DNA from: Mycobacterium sp. SVM_VP21
Lineage (GTDB): Bacteria > Actinomycetota > Actinomycetes > Mycobacteriales > Mycobacteriaceae
Direction of reading: 5' to 3'
DNA: 64,000 nucleotides
Assembly (NCBI GenBank): GCA_024758765.1
Contig: CP101406.1
Location: 1,798,001-1,862,000 of the forward strand
A program made the position numbers and the translations under genes. Position 1 is the first letter of the stretch. Each line of letters begins with the position of its first letter. The notes below the pieces were generated by a model. The model had not been told where the DNA came from and searched no databases. It saw only the letters and a program-made list of their open reading frames with translations. Below, piece after piece: positions 21,450 to 33,100 of this stretch.

Positions 21450-21823
21450 GCGCCGTCTTGTCCCGAGCCTGAGGGGCTCCAGTCCGCCCGTCGGCGGACA
21501 GTCCTGGCCTCCGCCGCGTTGGCGTGCCTGGTCCTCGCTGTCGGGCGAGGGAATAATTCTGCCGGACTAGATTGGGTGTAGGCCCGCCGTGGCTGGTCTC
21601 GGGTGGGTAAGTGTTGCGTAACGCTTCAGCAACACCAGTCACTTCTGTAGCAAACCAATTATCGTTTACCCCAGGCGATCCCATGATGGGCTGGCCGCCG
21701 AGGTTCCGATTGTGCGGGGCCGGAACGTGATTCCGGCCGCCCGGATCGCCGTGCGAACCGTCGGAGGCCGGATGAGGGGGTCGACGTGTGTGCTGGCAGT
21801 GTGTGCCTTAGCGGCGAGGCGCG
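21450..21823 (+). promoter_or_regulatory. accD4-transporter intergenic region with a short hairpin
   Basis: 374 bp. A 7-bp stem, GTCCGCC (21482-21488) with GGCGGAC (21493-21499) and a CGTC loop, may end accD4 transcription; no T-run follows. The stretch 21600-21670 (TGTTGCGTAACG, TCTGTAGCAAACCAATTATC) is AT-richer and is the best place for the promoter of the transporter gene, but I cannot fix a -35/-10 pair. No gene is seen here. Confidence 0.4.
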
Positions 21824-23242
21824 ATGAGTCTGTTGCTGCCGGCCAGGCCGTCGGCGCCGGTTTCGCGGAAACCGCGTAGTGCTCCAGATGAACAAAAGCG
21901 ACTGCTGCGCAAAGCAATTGCAGCGTCAGCGATCGGCAACGCAACCGAATGGTATGACTACGGCGTCTATGCCGTCGTGGCGACCTATCTGACCGAGGCC
22001 TTCTTTCCGGACACGCTCGGCAACCTCGGGACCATGTTCGGCTTCGCCGTTTCATTCGTGCTTCGGCCGCTCGGCGGCATGATCTGGGGCCCGATCGGAG
22101 ACCGGTTCGGGCGGAAGTCGGTCCTGGTCGCGACCATTCTGCTGATCGCGGTGGCGACGACGTTGATCGGGGTGTTGCCCACCTATGCCGCGGCGGGATG
22201 GTGGGCGCCAGGTCTGTTGATCGCGCTGCGGGTGGTGCAGGGCTTCTCGACCGGTGGTGAATACGGCGGCGCCGCAACATTTATGGCAGAATGCGCGCCC
22301 GACGACAAACGCGGGACCTACGGCAGCTTCCTGGAGTTCGGGGCCGTAGGCGGCTTCGTTCTCGGCAGTGCCGTCGTGTTGGCGCTGGAGGCGCTGCTGA
22401 CCCACGAGCAGATGACGGCCTGGGGTTGGCGTATACCGTTCCTGCTGGCCCTGCCGTTGGGAGTGCTGGGGCTGGCGCTGCGCAGTCGGATGCCCGAGAC
22501 GCCGGTGTTCGCCGAGTGCGTGGCCTGCGACGAGATCAAGGGATCGGCCTGGGACCGACTGGTCGACCTGATGACCAACTACACCCGACCGATCTTGGTC
22601 ACTTTCGCGCTGCTGGTCGCGATGAGCATCATCGACTACACCCTGGTGACCTACCAGCCGACCTACCTGCACGCCTCCGCCGGCCTGGACGAACGCAGCC
22701 GGACGGCAGTGGTGCTGGTCGGGGAGCTGGCCATGATGGCCGGTATTCCGTTCGCGGGCGCCTGGTCGGACCGGATCGGCCGAAAGCCGCTGTGGCGCGG
22801 CTCGCTGATCGGGTTCATCGTGCTGGCGCTGCCGATGTACTGGCTCATGGGCCAAGGATTCGCCTGCGCGCTGGTGGGATTCACGGTGCTCAGTGTGCTG
22901 TTCGCTGCGCCGCTGGCAACCGTGGCGGCGACGTTCCCGGCGATGTTCCCCACCCAGGTGCGCTACGCGGGATTCGCGATCGCCAACAACGCGGCGGTCG
23001 CGGTCTTCGGCGGCACCGCGCCGGTGCTGGCCGACTCGGTCATCGCGCATACCGGATGGCAGCTCTTTCCGGCGGCGTATCTGGTGGCCGCCGCAGCGCT
23101 CGGCTTGGGCGCCCTGCGGTTCCTGCCGGAGACCCGCGGTTGCTCACTGCGCGGTACCGGAATCCCCGGCGTGCAGGGCGAACTCGAGCGGGAGCTGGCG
23201 GCCGTCATCGCGAAAGCGCCGCTCGGGCTTCGCGGGCCGTGA
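21824..23242 (+). CDS. MFS transporter, metabolite:H+ symporter (ProP-like) family
   Basis: Twelve-helix major facilitator transporter of 472 residues. After a charged N-terminus it begins AIAASAIGNATEWYDYGVYA, the signature of the metabolite:H+ symporter family (proline/betaine ProP, alpha-ketoglutarate KgtP, shikimate). The MFS loop 2-3 motif is at 92-99 (GDRFGRKS), with its second-half counterpart in SDRIGRKPLWRG; GFSTGGEYGGAATFMAE is also typical of the family. The substrate cannot be told from sequence; an osmolyte or organic acid is likely. The start ATG 21824 follows GCGAGG. It converges on embB, with 15 bp between stops. In M. tuberculosis this interval between accD4 and embB holds other genes (Rv3796-Rv3798), so the transporter is a lineage-specific neighbour and need not belong to cell-wall synthesis. 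Confidence 0.88.
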   Translation: MSLLLPARPSAPVSRKPRSAPDEQKRLLRKAIAASAIGNATEWYDYGVYAVVATYLTEAFFPDTLGNLGTMFGFAVSFVLRPLGGMIWGPIGDRFGRKSVLVATILLIAVATTLIGVLPTYAAAGWWAPGLLIALRVVQGFSTGGEYGGAATFMAECAPDDKRGTYGSFLEFGAVGGFVLGSAVVLALEALLTHEQMTAWGWRIPFLLALPLGVLGLALRSRMPETPVFAECVACDEIKGSAWDRLVDLMTNYTRPILVTFALLVAMSIIDYTLVTYQPTYLHASAGLDERSRTAVVLVGELAMMAGIPFAGAWSDRIGRKPLWRGSLIGFIVLALPMYWLMGQGFACALVGFTVLSVLFAAPLATVAATFPAMFPTQVRYAGFAIANNAAVAVFGGTAPVLADSVIAHTGWQLFPAAYLVAAAALGLGALRFLPETRGCSLRGTGIPGVQGELERELAAVIAKAPLGLRGP

Positions 23243-23257
23243 GCGGGGCGGCGTCAG

Positions 23258-26200
23258 TTAGGCCTTGATCCGGATCTGGCCCGGTGACCACCAGCCCGAA
23301 CGCGTCGCGCTGCCCAGGTCCAACTCCGCGGGCGTGGCCGGCGTGATCACCTCGAACTGACGCAACGAGCCCCAGTCGCGGCCCCAGTCGTAGTTCAGGT
23401 AGGTGGCCATCACGTGGGCGCGCAGCAGCATGTCGGAGATGCCCAGCAGGCCGCCGTTGACGCCGTCCTGCCAGGTGTCGGTGTCCTGCTTCTTGGCGTT
23501 GTAGTCCGGGGTGATCCGGTACTCGGGCACCTCGGTGACACCGTTGGCGTGCAGCATCGGGTGCTGGCACGGGAAGGCCAGGCCCACCGCCCAGTCCAGC
23601 AGCACCGGCTTGTCGGAGCCGATGTACTCCTGGATGGTCTTCACCTCGGGCAGTCGCGGCGGGGTGAACGCGATCCAGTCCCGCGGGTTCAGCGACTTGT
23701 CCACGGCCACAATGCGTACCGCGACGGCGTCGGCGGGGATCTGGGCCCGCGGGTAGCGCAGGTTGCGCCACATCCGCGGCCACTCGCCGAACAGGTCGTA
23801 GGGCACCAGCCGGCCGGCAGCCACCGGCGCGCCGTCGGGCCCGGGCACGCCATACTCCAGCTGCACGTCCTGGCCGGTGGTGTAGCCCTTGAGGACGCTG
23901 TTGCCGGCGATGGTGCCAGCGGCGGTCACCGCCACCAGCGGGTGCCCCTCATCGGCCGAGGGCAGCGCGTACCAGGCCGACGTCAGCTTGGACTCCTGCT
24001 GACCGTCGGTGCTGTAGCTGCCCGCCAACGGAATCCGGGCCGGGTCCAGACCATAGGGGAGCGGCACGGTCGAGCCATTAACTCCAGCCGTCTTCAGCTT
24101 CTTCGGCGCGTCCCAGTCGTAGTCGGTACCCGGCTGGGTGATCGGCATCCGCAGCGACTCGGCGACCACCTTCTCCGGCACCCCGCTGGCGGTGAAGCCC
24201 ACCGGGTCCACCCCGCCCAGCGGTCCGAGCTCGCCGTACTCACCGGGCAGCGGCGTCAGTGCGCCGTCGTTGGGGTCCGGCTCCACCAGCACGTTGTCGG
24301 CCAGCCCGCAGCCGCCCACGAAGGCGCGCACATTGGCCAGGCCATTGGAATACGTCGGGTATTCGCGGATGATCCCGGCCACCATCGAGGCCACGAACAC
24401 GCACACCATGAAGCCGGCCGCCACCGGAATGGGCGCGGCGGTCAGGGCTCGGGCCAACCGGCCCTCGCCACGATCACGCGGCGCGAAATGCAGCCAGGCC
24501 GCCCATCCGGCCGCCACGGCGAACATGGCGAACAGGATTGTGCTGACGGTGATCCCGCCGATGCGCGGCATATCGGCGTTGAACGGCACGCCATAGCTAG
24601 AGACGTACCACCAGCCGTTGGTGGTGGCGAAACACAACGCCAGGATGAACAGCACCGCTGCCGCGAACGCCATTCGGTTTCTCGACCAGCGCACCACTTG
24701 TCGGGAGACCAGCACCGTGGTCAGCGCCGCCATCGCTCCGGCCACCGCGGCGAACAGCCCGAAGTGGTGCACCCACTTGGTGGGCGCGAACATCAGCGAG
24801 AACATGGTCGCCAAAATGACGCCCATCAGTCGCCACACCGGCCCGCTGGCGACACCGGCAACGCGCTTGCGCCGCAACATGATGAACATTGCGGTGAAAA
24901 GGCACAGCGCGCAGATCATGAAACCGAACCGACGCGACAGCGAGCCGTCGACGGTCGGCAGGATCAGGTAGTAGTAGCGCAGGTTCTCGGTGTACCAGGC
25001 CTGGCTGGGGCCGATCGCGGTGCGAACCCTGGTGGCTTCCAACACCGACCGGATGGTCTGATCGGAGAACACCACGGTCAGGATCACCGCGCCGGCGGCC
25101 AGCAGCGGTGCCACCAACGGCCAGGTGCCGTGAATGCGGTGACGGCGCACCAGAATCCGCAACAGCGGTCGGCCGCCGGCCAGCAGTGCGGCCACTGCGA
25201 TTAGCCCGGTGGGCTGGATGCCCAGGGTGAAGGCCGCGCAGATGATCGCCAGCGCCGCCGGGGTAAGCCTGCTGGAGATGATCGCTCGTTCCACCAGCAC
25301 CCAGGTGATCAGCGCACCGACCGCGATGATGCCCTCGGGGCGCAGGCCGTTGTTGAACGGCATCCATGCCGCCAGCAGCACCAGGCCGGCCGCCCACAGC
25401 GCGGGCTTGCTGGCCGCCACCGCCGGGCCGAATCGGGGCAGCACCTCGCGGCTCAGCAGCAGCCAGCACACCAGCCCGGCGACCAAGTCCGGCAGCCGGA
25501 TCCAGATGCTGGCGTCGGAGACGTGCGTCATCAGCGCCAGCAGGTTGTAGTACCAGCCGAACGGGTCTTCGGGGCTGCCGAACCACCGGAAGTAGTTGCT
25601 CATGTAGCCGGCGTGGTCGGCGACCCGGGCCATCCCGAGGATGTAGCCGTCGTCGGAGGAGTTCGCGCCGATCACGTACCAGAGCAGGAATCCGAACACC
25701 ACCGCCACGTCGGCCAACGAGAAGAACCGCCAGCGGCTCGGGATCAGCCGGTGCATCCGGTGGCCGTCCAGCCGGTCCAGGCGCCACAGCGCCAGCACCG
25801 CGATCACGGTGGCCAGGATGGCCGCGTAGATCGCCGCCCGCTTGAGGGCCGTGGGCTTGGTGGAGAACCGGGTGTCGATGTCGGCGGTCAGCGACAGCCC
25901 GGCCGGCGCGGGACCGGCCAGGTCGGTGAACACCCCGACGATCTGCGGGCGCAGGTTCGGGTCGGGCCAGCCGTAGCGTTGGGTGATCCCGCCGATGGTG
26001 GCGAAGGTTCCGGCGTGCGACGAGGTGACCTCGATGTCGGTACAGCCGGGGCCTTCGACCTTGGCTCGCGGCGCGGTGGCCAGCACCACGTTGCGGTCGG
26101 TGACGTCCACCCGTTTCTCGGTGACGGTGATGAACAGCCCGTTGAGCGCGGCGTCCTTGCCCTTGGCCGGCGCGGTCGCCAGCAGCGTGCCGCCCTCGGC

Positions 26201-26422
26201 GGGCAGTGCGCGCACCAACGCGCACGGCGCCTTCACCGTCATCGAGATCGGGGTCTGGGAGATCAGCGGGGCGGTCACGCTGCTCAGCTCGCCGTGCTGC
26301 GGCCAGTTCAGCGTGGCGGTGGTTTGCACCACCGGCAGCAGCGGGGTGGCCACGGACAGCAGGAAGCCGACCAGGCCGGCGACGGTCGCCACCCAGCGGG
26401 TCAATTTCAGGTCACGCGTCAT
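23258..26422 (-). CDS. embB: Arabinosyltransferase EmbB
   Basis: GT-C arabinosyltransferase that forms alpha-(1,3) branches of arabinogalactan arabinan, with EmbA; the main ethambutol target. The start ATG 26422 overlaps the embA stop (ATGA) and gives [19 protein letters not shown]. 1,054 residues (1,098 in M. tuberculosis). N-terminal helix, periplasmic carbohydrate-binding domain, then [20 protein letters not shown] with the catalytic DD. Met264 in YILGM aligns with the M306 ethambutol-resistance position and is the susceptible-type residue. Further on come the proline motif region ([12 protein letters not shown]) and the C-terminal carbohydrate-binding domain ending [16 protein letters not shown]. 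Last gene of the dprE1-embB operon. Confidence 0.97.
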   Translation of the reverse strand: MTRDLKLTRWVATVAGLVGFLLSVATPLLPVVQTTATLNWPQHGELSSVTAPLISQTPISMTVKAPCALVRALPAEGGTLLATAPAKGKDAALNGLFITVTEKRVDVTDRNVVLATAPRAKVEGPGCTDIEVTSSHAGTFATIGGITQRYGWPDPNLRPQIVGVFTDLAGPAPAGLSLTADIDTRFSTKPTALKRAAIYAAILATVIAVLALWRLDRLDGHRMHRLIPSRWRFFSLADVAVVFGFLLWYVIGANSSDDGYILGMARVADHAGYMSNYFRWFGSPEDPFGWYYNLLALMTHVSDASIWIRLPDLVAGLVCWLLLSREVLPRFGPAVAASKPALWAAGLVLLAAWMPFNNGLRPEGIIAVGALITWVLVERAIISSRLTPAALAIICAAFTLGIQPTGLIAVAALLAGGRPLLRILVRRHRIHGTWPLVAPLLAAGAVILTVVFSDQTIRSVLEATRVRTAIGPSQAWYTENLRYYYLILPTVDGSLSRRFGFMICALCLFTAMFIMLRRKRVAGVASGPVWRLMGVILATMFSLMFAPTKWVHHFGLFAAVAGAMAALTTVLVSRQVVRWSRNRMAFAAAVLFILALCFATTNGWWYVSSYGVPFNADMPRIGGITVSTILFAMFAVAAGWAAWLHFAPRDRGEGRLARALTAAPIPVAAGFMVCVFVASMVAGIIREYPTYSNGLANVRAFVGGCGLADNVLVEPDPNDGALTPLPGEYGELGPLGGVDPVGFTASGVPEKVVAESLRMPITQPGTDYDWDAPKKLKTAGVNGSTVPLPYGLDPARIPLAGSYSTDGQQESKLTSAWYALPSADEGHPLVAVTAAGTIAGNSVLKGYTTGQDVQLEYGVPGPDGAPVAAGRLVPYDLFGEWPRMWRNLRYPRAQIPADAVAVRIVAVDKSLNPRDWIAFTPPRLPEVKTIQEYIGSDKPVLLDWAVGLAFPCQHPMLHANGVTEVPEYRITPDYNAKKQDTDTWQDGVNGGLLGISDMLLRAHVMATYLNYDWGRDWGSLRQFEVITPATPAELDLGSATRSGWWSPGQIRIKA

Positions 26423-29400
26423 GGCAGTGCTCGAATCGGTCCGGGCCGGCTCCAGCCGGTAACAGTGACGGTGCCCTGCTCGATGACGGCGTCGGGCGCG
26501 TCCTTTGCGGGGATGAGTCGGTGATAGGCCTCCACCGCACCCCAATCGCGATACCAGTCATTGCGCAGGTAGGTCGGGACGGTGGTGGTCCACAGCATGG
26601 CCTGGGTGATCATGAACGGCCCGCCGTCCTCGGCCGACTGCCACAGGTTCGACGACGCCGCCGTCTGCTTGTGGTCGGGCATAATCCGGTACTCCGGCAG
26701 TTCGGCGATGCCCAGGTGCTCGGTGAACGGCCGCTGGCACGGGAAGTTCGCCGCGACGGCGATGTCCATCAGCACCGGGGTCTGCGAGCCCATCAGCTCA
26801 CTGATGGTCTTGACCACCGGCACCCGCGGCGGGGTGAAGGCGATCCACTGCTCGGTGGACAGATTCGGGTCGTTGGCGACGATGCGCACCACGTCGGTGC
26901 CCGGCGGCGCCCAGGCCAGCGGGAAACGCAGGTTGCGCCAGGAGTTCTGCGGCCCGATGTCGATCGGTTCGGTCTGCCCGAGGGCCTTGAACGTGCCGTC
27001 GGGGTTGCTGGTGCCCCACTCCAGGTTCAGTGGCTGGCCGTAGTCGAGCTTGCCGTCCTCGCCGTGCGACCAGATGGCGCCGGCGGCGGTGACCACGACA
27101 ATCGGTGCCCGGTCCGGCGATTGTTCCGGCAGTCGGTACCAGACCGAGGTGGCGTGCGCGGCGACCTGCTCCTTGTACGAGCCGAGCACCGGGGTGACGG
27201 CCGGGTCCAGGCCGAACGGCAGCGCCACCCGGGAGCCGTTCACGCCGTCGGGGGCGTCGTCGGGGATCTTGCCGCCGGCGGTGCCCGCTGCGTCACTCTG
27301 GTTGGCGCTGGGCTTGTTCGGGGAGGCATCCGCGTTGGGCACACCTGGCTTGGCGATGACGGCCAGCGAGGTGAGGTCTTCGTCCACGGCGTTGGGGTCG
27401 AAGCCGTACGGGTCGGAACCACCCAGCGGGCCGAGCTCGCCGTAGGTCTGGCCGCTGACGGGTTGCAGCAGGCCGGCGTTGACGTCGGGTTCGGCCAGCA
27501 CGTCGTCCGCCATGGCACACCCGGCCAGGCCGGATATCAGCGCGTCGGCGTTGGCCTTGGCGGTGGTGTAGGCGGGGTAGCGGCCCGCGGCGGCCTTGGC
27601 CATCGAGCCGACCATCAGCAGCACCATCAGGCTGGCGACGATCAGCAGCGGGGTGGAGGCCAGGATCCGGTTGCGCCGGTTGGGCGTCACCTCGGTGTGT
27701 CCCGTGTAGTCCAGCCGGAAGTGCTGCCAGCCGGCCAGCAGGCCGGTGGCGATCGAGGCGGCCAGGAACATCGACGTCACCGGGCGGCTGGCGATCACCG
27801 GCGGGATGTCGAACCACGGCACCCCGTATCCGCCGACGTAGAACCAGCCGTTGACCCCGGAGGTCGCCACGGCTACCAGGAACAGCAGCGCGGTCACATA
27901 CAGGGTCATATTGCGTCGGCTGTGCAGCCCGACGCGGGCGAAAGTGAACGCGGTGAGCGCCGCCAGCGCCCCCGCCAGCCCGGCGAAGCCGCCGAACTGC
28001 ACCGCCCACTTGGTCGGGGTGAACGTCAACAGCAGCAGGCCCACCGCGGTGGATCCGATCAGCCGCCAGGCCGGGCCACTGGCCACCCCGTTGATCCGGC
28101 CGCGCCGCAGCAGCACCACCAACATGGCGAACATGCAGAACAGCAGGACCAGCACGGCGAACCGGCGGGTCAGCGAGGCGTCGACGTTCTCTTCGACGGT
28201 CAGGAAGTAGTACCGCAAGAACTCCTGGTACCAGGCGATGGTCGGACCGACCACGTACTTGATGCGGGCCGATTCGGCGACCGCGGCCAGAGTCTGAGAC
28301 CGGCAGACCACCACGGCGATCACCGACGCGGCCGCGGCCAGCACGGCCAGCGGGGCGATGAGGCCGTCGGTAGCCCGCCGCTTGCGGATCACCGCCTCGA
28401 TGGCCCGGGAGCCGGTCAGCAGCGGGGCCAGTGCGATCAGTCCGTGCGGAGCCAACGTGACGGTGAAGACCGCGATCAGGACCGCGCACGCGCTGGGCAC
28501 CAGCCGGCGGGTGGCGATGGTGCGTTCCACCAGCACCCAGACCAGCAGGGTGCCCAGCGCGATCAGCGGCTCGGGGCGCAGGCCGTTGTTGAACGGCAGC
28601 CAGGCCGCCGCGAACATGGCCGCGGCGGTGAACACCGCCACCCGGTTACCGGAGAGCCGGCCCAGCCGGGGCAGGATGCGGCGGCTGATGATCAGCCAGC
28701 AGGCCACACCGGCCAGCGTGGCGGGCAGGCGCATCCACACCCCGGCGGTGCTGACCGTGCTCAACAGGCCCAGCAGTGACGGGTACCAGTCGAACGGGGC
28801 CTCGCTGGCGCCGAAGAACCGGTAGTAGTTGGCCACATAGCCGGCGTGCGCGACGTTGCGCGCCATTGTGAGGTTGTAGCCGTCGTCGGATGAGATGGCG
28901 CCGATGACGTGCCACAGTGCCAGCGTGCCGATGACGCCCACGTCGGCGAGTCGGGTCACGGCGTGGACCTTGGATCTGGCGCGCCGACGCCGGGGTCCGT
29001 CCAGTACCGCCAGCGCGACGATCGATGCCAGCACCGCCAGCACGCCAAGCGCCATCACGGCGGTCTTGAGCATGGTGGGGCCGGTGATGAACCGGGTGTC
29101 GACGTCGATGCGGGCGTTCAGGCCCGGCTGCGGGCCGATCTCCAATTCGGTGAAGACGCCGCCGATCTGCGGCTTGTTCTCCGGCGGCAGGGTGCCGGCC
29201 GCGCCGGGGATGCCCACGAAATCGGCGCCGACGCCGCCAGCCCCGGCCCACAGGTGCAGTTCGGTGCAGTCGGCGAGCTTGCTCCGGGGGGCGGCCGCGG
29301 CCACGTGGTCGCGATAGGCGGCGAACACGGTGGTCTTGTTGGCCCGCACGAACAGGCCGTGCGCGGTGGCGTCGACGCCACCGGCCGGCACCGTCGACAG

Positions 29401-29673
29401 CACCAGGCCGCCTTTTTCGCCCAGGGTGGCCATCGCCGAGCAGGGGATGGTGATGTCCAGGCTGCGGGGCGCACCGGACACCAGCGGAGCGGTGACGTCG
29501 CTGACGTGGCCGTTGGCGTCGAGCCCCTGGGGCCAGGCGATGGTGGCGGTGGTCTGTTTGACCGGGAGCAGCGGGGTGATACCGCACAGCAGCACGCCGG
29601 TGAGGCCGGCCACCACCGCGATCAGCCGGGCGATCCGATGGCGCTGCTTGGGCTGGTCGTAGGTGGAGGACAC
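26419..29673 (-). CDS. embA: Arabinosyltransferase EmbA
   Basis: Partner of EmbB in arabinogalactan arabinan synthesis (GT-C, multi-pass, uses decaprenyl-phosphoryl-arabinose). I chose GTG 29673, giving [20 protein letters not shown] in line with the family and 1,084 residues (1,094 in M. tuberculosis); GAGG is only 3 nt upstream, so in-frame ATG 29718 is an alternative. The frame stays open to 29997 through non-homologous sequence. [16 protein letters not shown] carries the [16 protein letters not shown] and the C-terminal carbohydrate-binding region ([35 protein letters not shown]) are intact. In M. tuberculosis embC and embA lie close together (86 bp); here 514 bp and a small gene separate them. 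Confidence 0.96.
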   Translation of the reverse strand: MSSTYDQPKQRHRIARLIAVVAGLTGVLLCGITPLLPVKQTTATIAWPQGLDANGHVSDVTAPLVSGAPRSLDITIPCSAMATLGEKGGLVLSTVPAGGVDATAHGLFVRANKTTVFAAYRDHVAAAAPRSKLADCTELHLWAGAGGVGADFVGIPGAAGTLPPENKPQIGGVFTELEIGPQPGLNARIDVDTRFITGPTMLKTAVMALGVLAVLASIVALAVLDGPRRRRARSKVHAVTRLADVGVIGTLALWHVIGAISSDDGYNLTMARNVAHAGYVANYYRFFGASEAPFDWYPSLLGLLSTVSTAGVWMRLPATLAGVACWLIISRRILPRLGRLSGNRVAVFTAAAMFAAAWLPFNNGLRPEPLIALGTLLVWVLVERTIATRRLVPSACAVLIAVFTVTLAPHGLIALAPLLTGSRAIEAVIRKRRATDGLIAPLAVLAAAASVIAVVVCRSQTLAAVAESARIKYVVGPTIAWYQEFLRYYFLTVEENVDASLTRRFAVLVLLFCMFAMLVVLLRRGRINGVASGPAWRLIGSTAVGLLLLTFTPTKWAVQFGGFAGLAGALAALTAFTFARVGLHSRRNMTLYVTALLFLVAVATSGVNGWFYVGGYGVPWFDIPPVIASRPVTSMFLAASIATGLLAGWQHFRLDYTGHTEVTPNRRNRILASTPLLIVASLMVLLMVGSMAKAAAGRYPAYTTAKANADALISGLAGCAMADDVLAEPDVNAGLLQPVSGQTYGELGPLGGSDPYGFDPNAVDEDLTSLAVIAKPGVPNADASPNKPSANQSDAAGTAGGKIPDDAPDGVNGSRVALPFGLDPAVTPVLGSYKEQVAAHATSVWYRLPEQSPDRAPIVVVTAAGAIWSHGEDGKLDYGQPLNLEWGTSNPDGTFKALGQTEPIDIGPQNSWRNLRFPLAWAPPGTDVVRIVANDPNLSTEQWIAFTPPRVPVVKTISELMGSQTPVLMDIAVAANFPCQRPFTEHLGIAELPEYRIMPDHKQTAASSNLWQSAEDGGPFMITQAMLWTTTVPTYLRNDWYRDWGAVEAYHRLIPAKDAPDAVIEQGTVTVTGWSRPGPIRALP

Positions 29674-29726
29674 GAGCCTCGATGTTAGGCGACCGCGTCG
29701 GCGCCGCGGGCGGACCATACGGAGAG

Positions 29727-30131
29727 TTGCCCAGCTTTGAGCGACAACCCACGTTATGTCGGCTTGCGGATGGGTTGCAGATGCGCCGCCTCGGCACGCA
29801 GCGCCATCACCCGCTGGTGAATCCGGTGCTCGGTACTGCGCGGCATGGAGGCGGGCCCGTAGCGGCCCCGGCCGCGGCGGAAAACGCGGCCGTGTTCGCG
29901 TTCCCAGCGCAGGGCATCCGAGATCGCCTTCGACGGCCGTCCCTGAACGCCGAAGCCTCGGGAGTCCAGTTCCGCGGCCAGTTCGCTGATGCTGCACGTC
30001 CCGCGATGCTGCAGGTAGTGGGTAAGTACGTAGCGCAGTTCGATGCCGCGCAATGATCTCCGGTTCGTCATGCGGCGAACCCTGGCACTGCGGTCCGACA
30101 CGGAGGGCAGTTGTCGCTCAAAGGTGGGCAA
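29727..30131. mobile_element. Candidate 405-bp element with inverted ends carrying a small gene
   Basis: The outer ends are 22-bp inverted repeats with one mismatch: 29727-29748 (TTGCCCAGCTTTGAGCGACA + AC) and 30110-30131, its complement with one change. They enclose the 105-aa gene at 29754-30071, and the block lies between embC and embA. The same end sequence occurs twice more, head to head and without cargo, at 35492-35536. Neither a transposase nor obvious target-site duplications are visible, so it may be a non-autonomous element or a repeat-flanked cassette. Confidence 0.5.
29754..30071 (-). CDS. Small basic winged-helix-like protein, function unknown
   Basis: 105-residue basic protein starting at ATG 30071 ([20 protein letters not shown]). 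An upstream in-frame ATG at 30140 lies inside the flanking repeat and is probably not the natural start. Predicted helices [15 protein letters not shown] and [14 protein letters not shown] are followed by the conserved-looking [20 protein letters not shown] and the Arg/Gly turn [10 protein letters not shown]. This layout (helix-helix-recognition helix-wing) suggests a winged-helix nucleic-acid-binding fold. I believe similar small proteins occur in several copies in other mycobacteria, but I cannot name a family. It sits in the emb operon on the same strand, between inverted repeats, and would be cotranscribed with embC and embA. A transcription-regulatory or element-associated role is speculation. 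Confidence 0.6.
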   Translation of the reverse strand: MTNRRSLRGIELRYVLTHYLQHRGTCSISELAAELDSRGFGVQGRPSKAISDALRWEREHGRVFRRGRGRYGPASMPRSTEHRIHQRVMALRAEAAHLQPIRKPT

Positions 30132-30187
30132 TCGCCACATGCCTCAGGTCCGGTGACGCGTGGGGTCAGTGAGAACAATGACGTAGA

Positions 30188-33100
30188 TCAGTGCCGCAGC
30201 GGCGCCGGGCTCCACAGGCCCGAGCGCACGGCGGTGCCCAGATCCAGATGCGCAGGTGTGGCCGCGGGGTAGTACGGCGTCAATTGCTGCAGCGCACCCC
30301 AGTCGCGGAACCAGTCGTGGTTCAGATAACTGGGCACCGTGGTGGCACGAACCAGCAGCTCGGTGATGCCCAACGGGCCGCCACCATTGTTGTCCATCAC
30401 CGGGGAGTTCGCCTCGGCGCCGAAACGATCCGGCAGGATCCGCCACTTCGGCACCTCGGTGACCCCGTTCTGGTGACCGAATGGACGCTGGCAGGGGAAC
30501 GCCAGGCCGACCAGCCAGTCCAGCAGCACCGGGTCCTCCGAGCCCACCACTTCCTGCAGGGTGCGCAGCTGCGGGACCCGCGGCGGGGTCACCGCGATCC
30601 AGTGCTGCGGGGCCAGGTCGTCGTCGCGGACCACCAACCGGATGCGGGTGGCCTCGGCCGGGATCGCCGACATCGGCGCGCGCAGGTTGCGCCACGCCGG
30701 GACCGCACCGATGTCACCGAAGTCCACGGTGCCGCTGGAGTTATGCGGCGGTTCCAGCTTCGCCTCTCCTCCGTCGAGGCTCGCTGAACCGCCCGGTTTG
30801 TCGTTCGCCGCGCCGGACTCGGTGGCCCACTGCGCGGTCACCTCGCCGCGGTCGAACCGGCCCGCGGCCGCCACCACCAGCAGCGGCCCGGCGTTGGCCC
30901 GGTCGGCGGGCAGCCGGTACCAGGCCGAGCGCAGCAGGGCGGGCACCTGAATGCCCGGGCGCCAGCTGCCCAGCACCGGCACCCGGGCCGGGTCCAGCTT
31001 GTAGGGCAGCCGGGCTCGCGAACCGTTGACACCCTCGGCGGCGGTGGTGCCACCCTCGGTACCGGCCTCGCCGCCGGCCACCTGTGCGTCGTCGTCGGCC
31101 AGCCGGCCCAACCCGGGCGGGCCGATCACCTGGTCGGCCGAGACGTCGGCGGGGATCCCGTTGGGGGTGAACCCGACCGAGAATGTCGCGCCGAGGGCCT
31201 CGTCGACCGGGGAGTCGATCGGGGTGAGTATCCCGGCGGTGGGGTCCTGTTCGACCAGCACGTCGTCGGCGAGACCACAAGTATTGCCAGTGAGGGCGCC
31301 CAGGTTCGAGCGGCCCACCGTCCACGCCGGGTACTGGCCGAGCATCGAGGCGGTCAGCGACACCACCTCGAACACGATCAGCACCCAGGAGGCGATCGCC
31401 AGCGGATAACCCGACAGCGCCGCCCAGCGCGGTCGCCGCTCGGCGCCGTTGGCGAAGTGGAACCAGGCCGCCACGAGTGCCGCCAACAGCGTCAGCGCCA
31501 CGCCCATGGTGGCGAACGCCAGATGCCACTTGGGGAAGGCATTCGACCACGGGACCCCGAAGTTGGAGACGTACCACCAGCCGTTGACGCTGGCGAACGA
31601 CAGCGCGGTGATGAACAGCACCACCGCGGTGAACAGTGTTCGATTGCGCCTCGAGTGCATTGCCGCTGCGCTCACCGCGACGGCGGCCAGCGCACCCAGG
31701 GATCCGGCCAGCCCGGCGAACACACCGAAGTGATGCGTCCACTTGGTGGGCGTGAACATCATCGCGATGAACGAGATGATGGTGATCCCGATGATGCGCC
31801 GGCTCGGTCCGGCCGCGGTGCCGGGAATCCGGCCCTTGCGCAATGCCATCGCCACCGACACCGCCAGCGCGACGCCCAGTGCCAGCACCGGGAACCGGCG
31901 CGCCACCGAGCCGTCGGGGGTGGCCAGGAAAAGCCGTTCGTAGCGGACGTGCTCCTCGAACCAGGCCAGGCTGGGTCCGACCGCGGACTTCAGCGTGCTG
32001 GCCTCGATCTCGCCGGCCAGAGTCTGGTCACGGAAGATCACGATCGCGGTGATGCTGACCGCCGCGGCAATGGGCGCCAGTAGCGGCGCCAGCCCGAACT
32101 GCTGCCAGCGCCGGTGCAAGATGGTGCGCAGCGGTCCGATCGCCACCAGCAGCGCACCGATCGACGCGATCCCGGTCGGCCCGGAGAACAACGTCATCGC
32201 GCCGATGATGCAGGCGATCGCCAGTGGCAGCAGCCGGCTGGTGGCCACCGCCCGCTCCACCGAGCACCAGGTCGCCAGGATGCCCAGCGCGATGATCGGT
32301 TCGGGGCGCAGGCCGTTGTTCAGCGGCAGCCAGAACGCCAGGAACATGCCGGCCGCGGTCCAGGCCGCTGCCCGGCTGTGTTTGACGGCGTGGCCCAGTC
32401 GGGGGATCACCTCGCGGCTGATCAGCCACCAGCAGGCCAGTGCCATGGCCAGGGTGGGCAGCCTCATCCAGATGCTGGAGGTGGACACGTGCGCCCACAC
32501 CGCGAGCAGGTCGTAGTACCAGCCAAACGGCGCCTCGGGGGTGCCGAACCAGCGGTAGAAGTTGGCCATGTAGCCGGCATGCTCGGAGATCCGGGCCATG
32601 GTCAGGATGTAGCCGTCGTCGCTGGTGTTGGCGCCGACGAAGTGCCACCAGACCAGTACGAGGGTGACCAGCGCGTCCAGCGGCGAGGCCGACCACCAGC
32701 GGGCCGGCAGGAAGCGCCGGTGCCGGGTGCCGTCGGCGGTGTCCAGGATGTGCAGGGCGATCAGCGCAACGATCGTCAATGCCACCCCGAGGATCATCGC
32801 GGCCAGCTTGAGGGCGGTCGGCGCGCTGGAGAAGCGGGTGTCGACGGTGGCGCTGAAGTCCAGTCCGGCGGGCGCGGGCCCGGACAGATCGGTGTAAACA
32901 CCCACGATCTGCGGGCGGAAGTCATAACCGCTGCGGGTCCCGGTCAGCGGTGAACCGGGCTTTTCGGCGTTGGGTCCGTATTTGAGGCCGACGAACTCGG
33001 CGGTGACCCGATCGGCGTGCGCGGTGAAGGTCAGCTTCTGGCAGTCCGGGCCGAGTACTTGGGACAGCGGCGCCACCACCACCGGCACGTTGCGCACCAC

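Noticed and set aside
29754-30140. Longer form of the small gene starting at ATG 30140
   Set aside because: The first 23 codons translate the inverted repeat; ATG 30071 gives the coherent protein.
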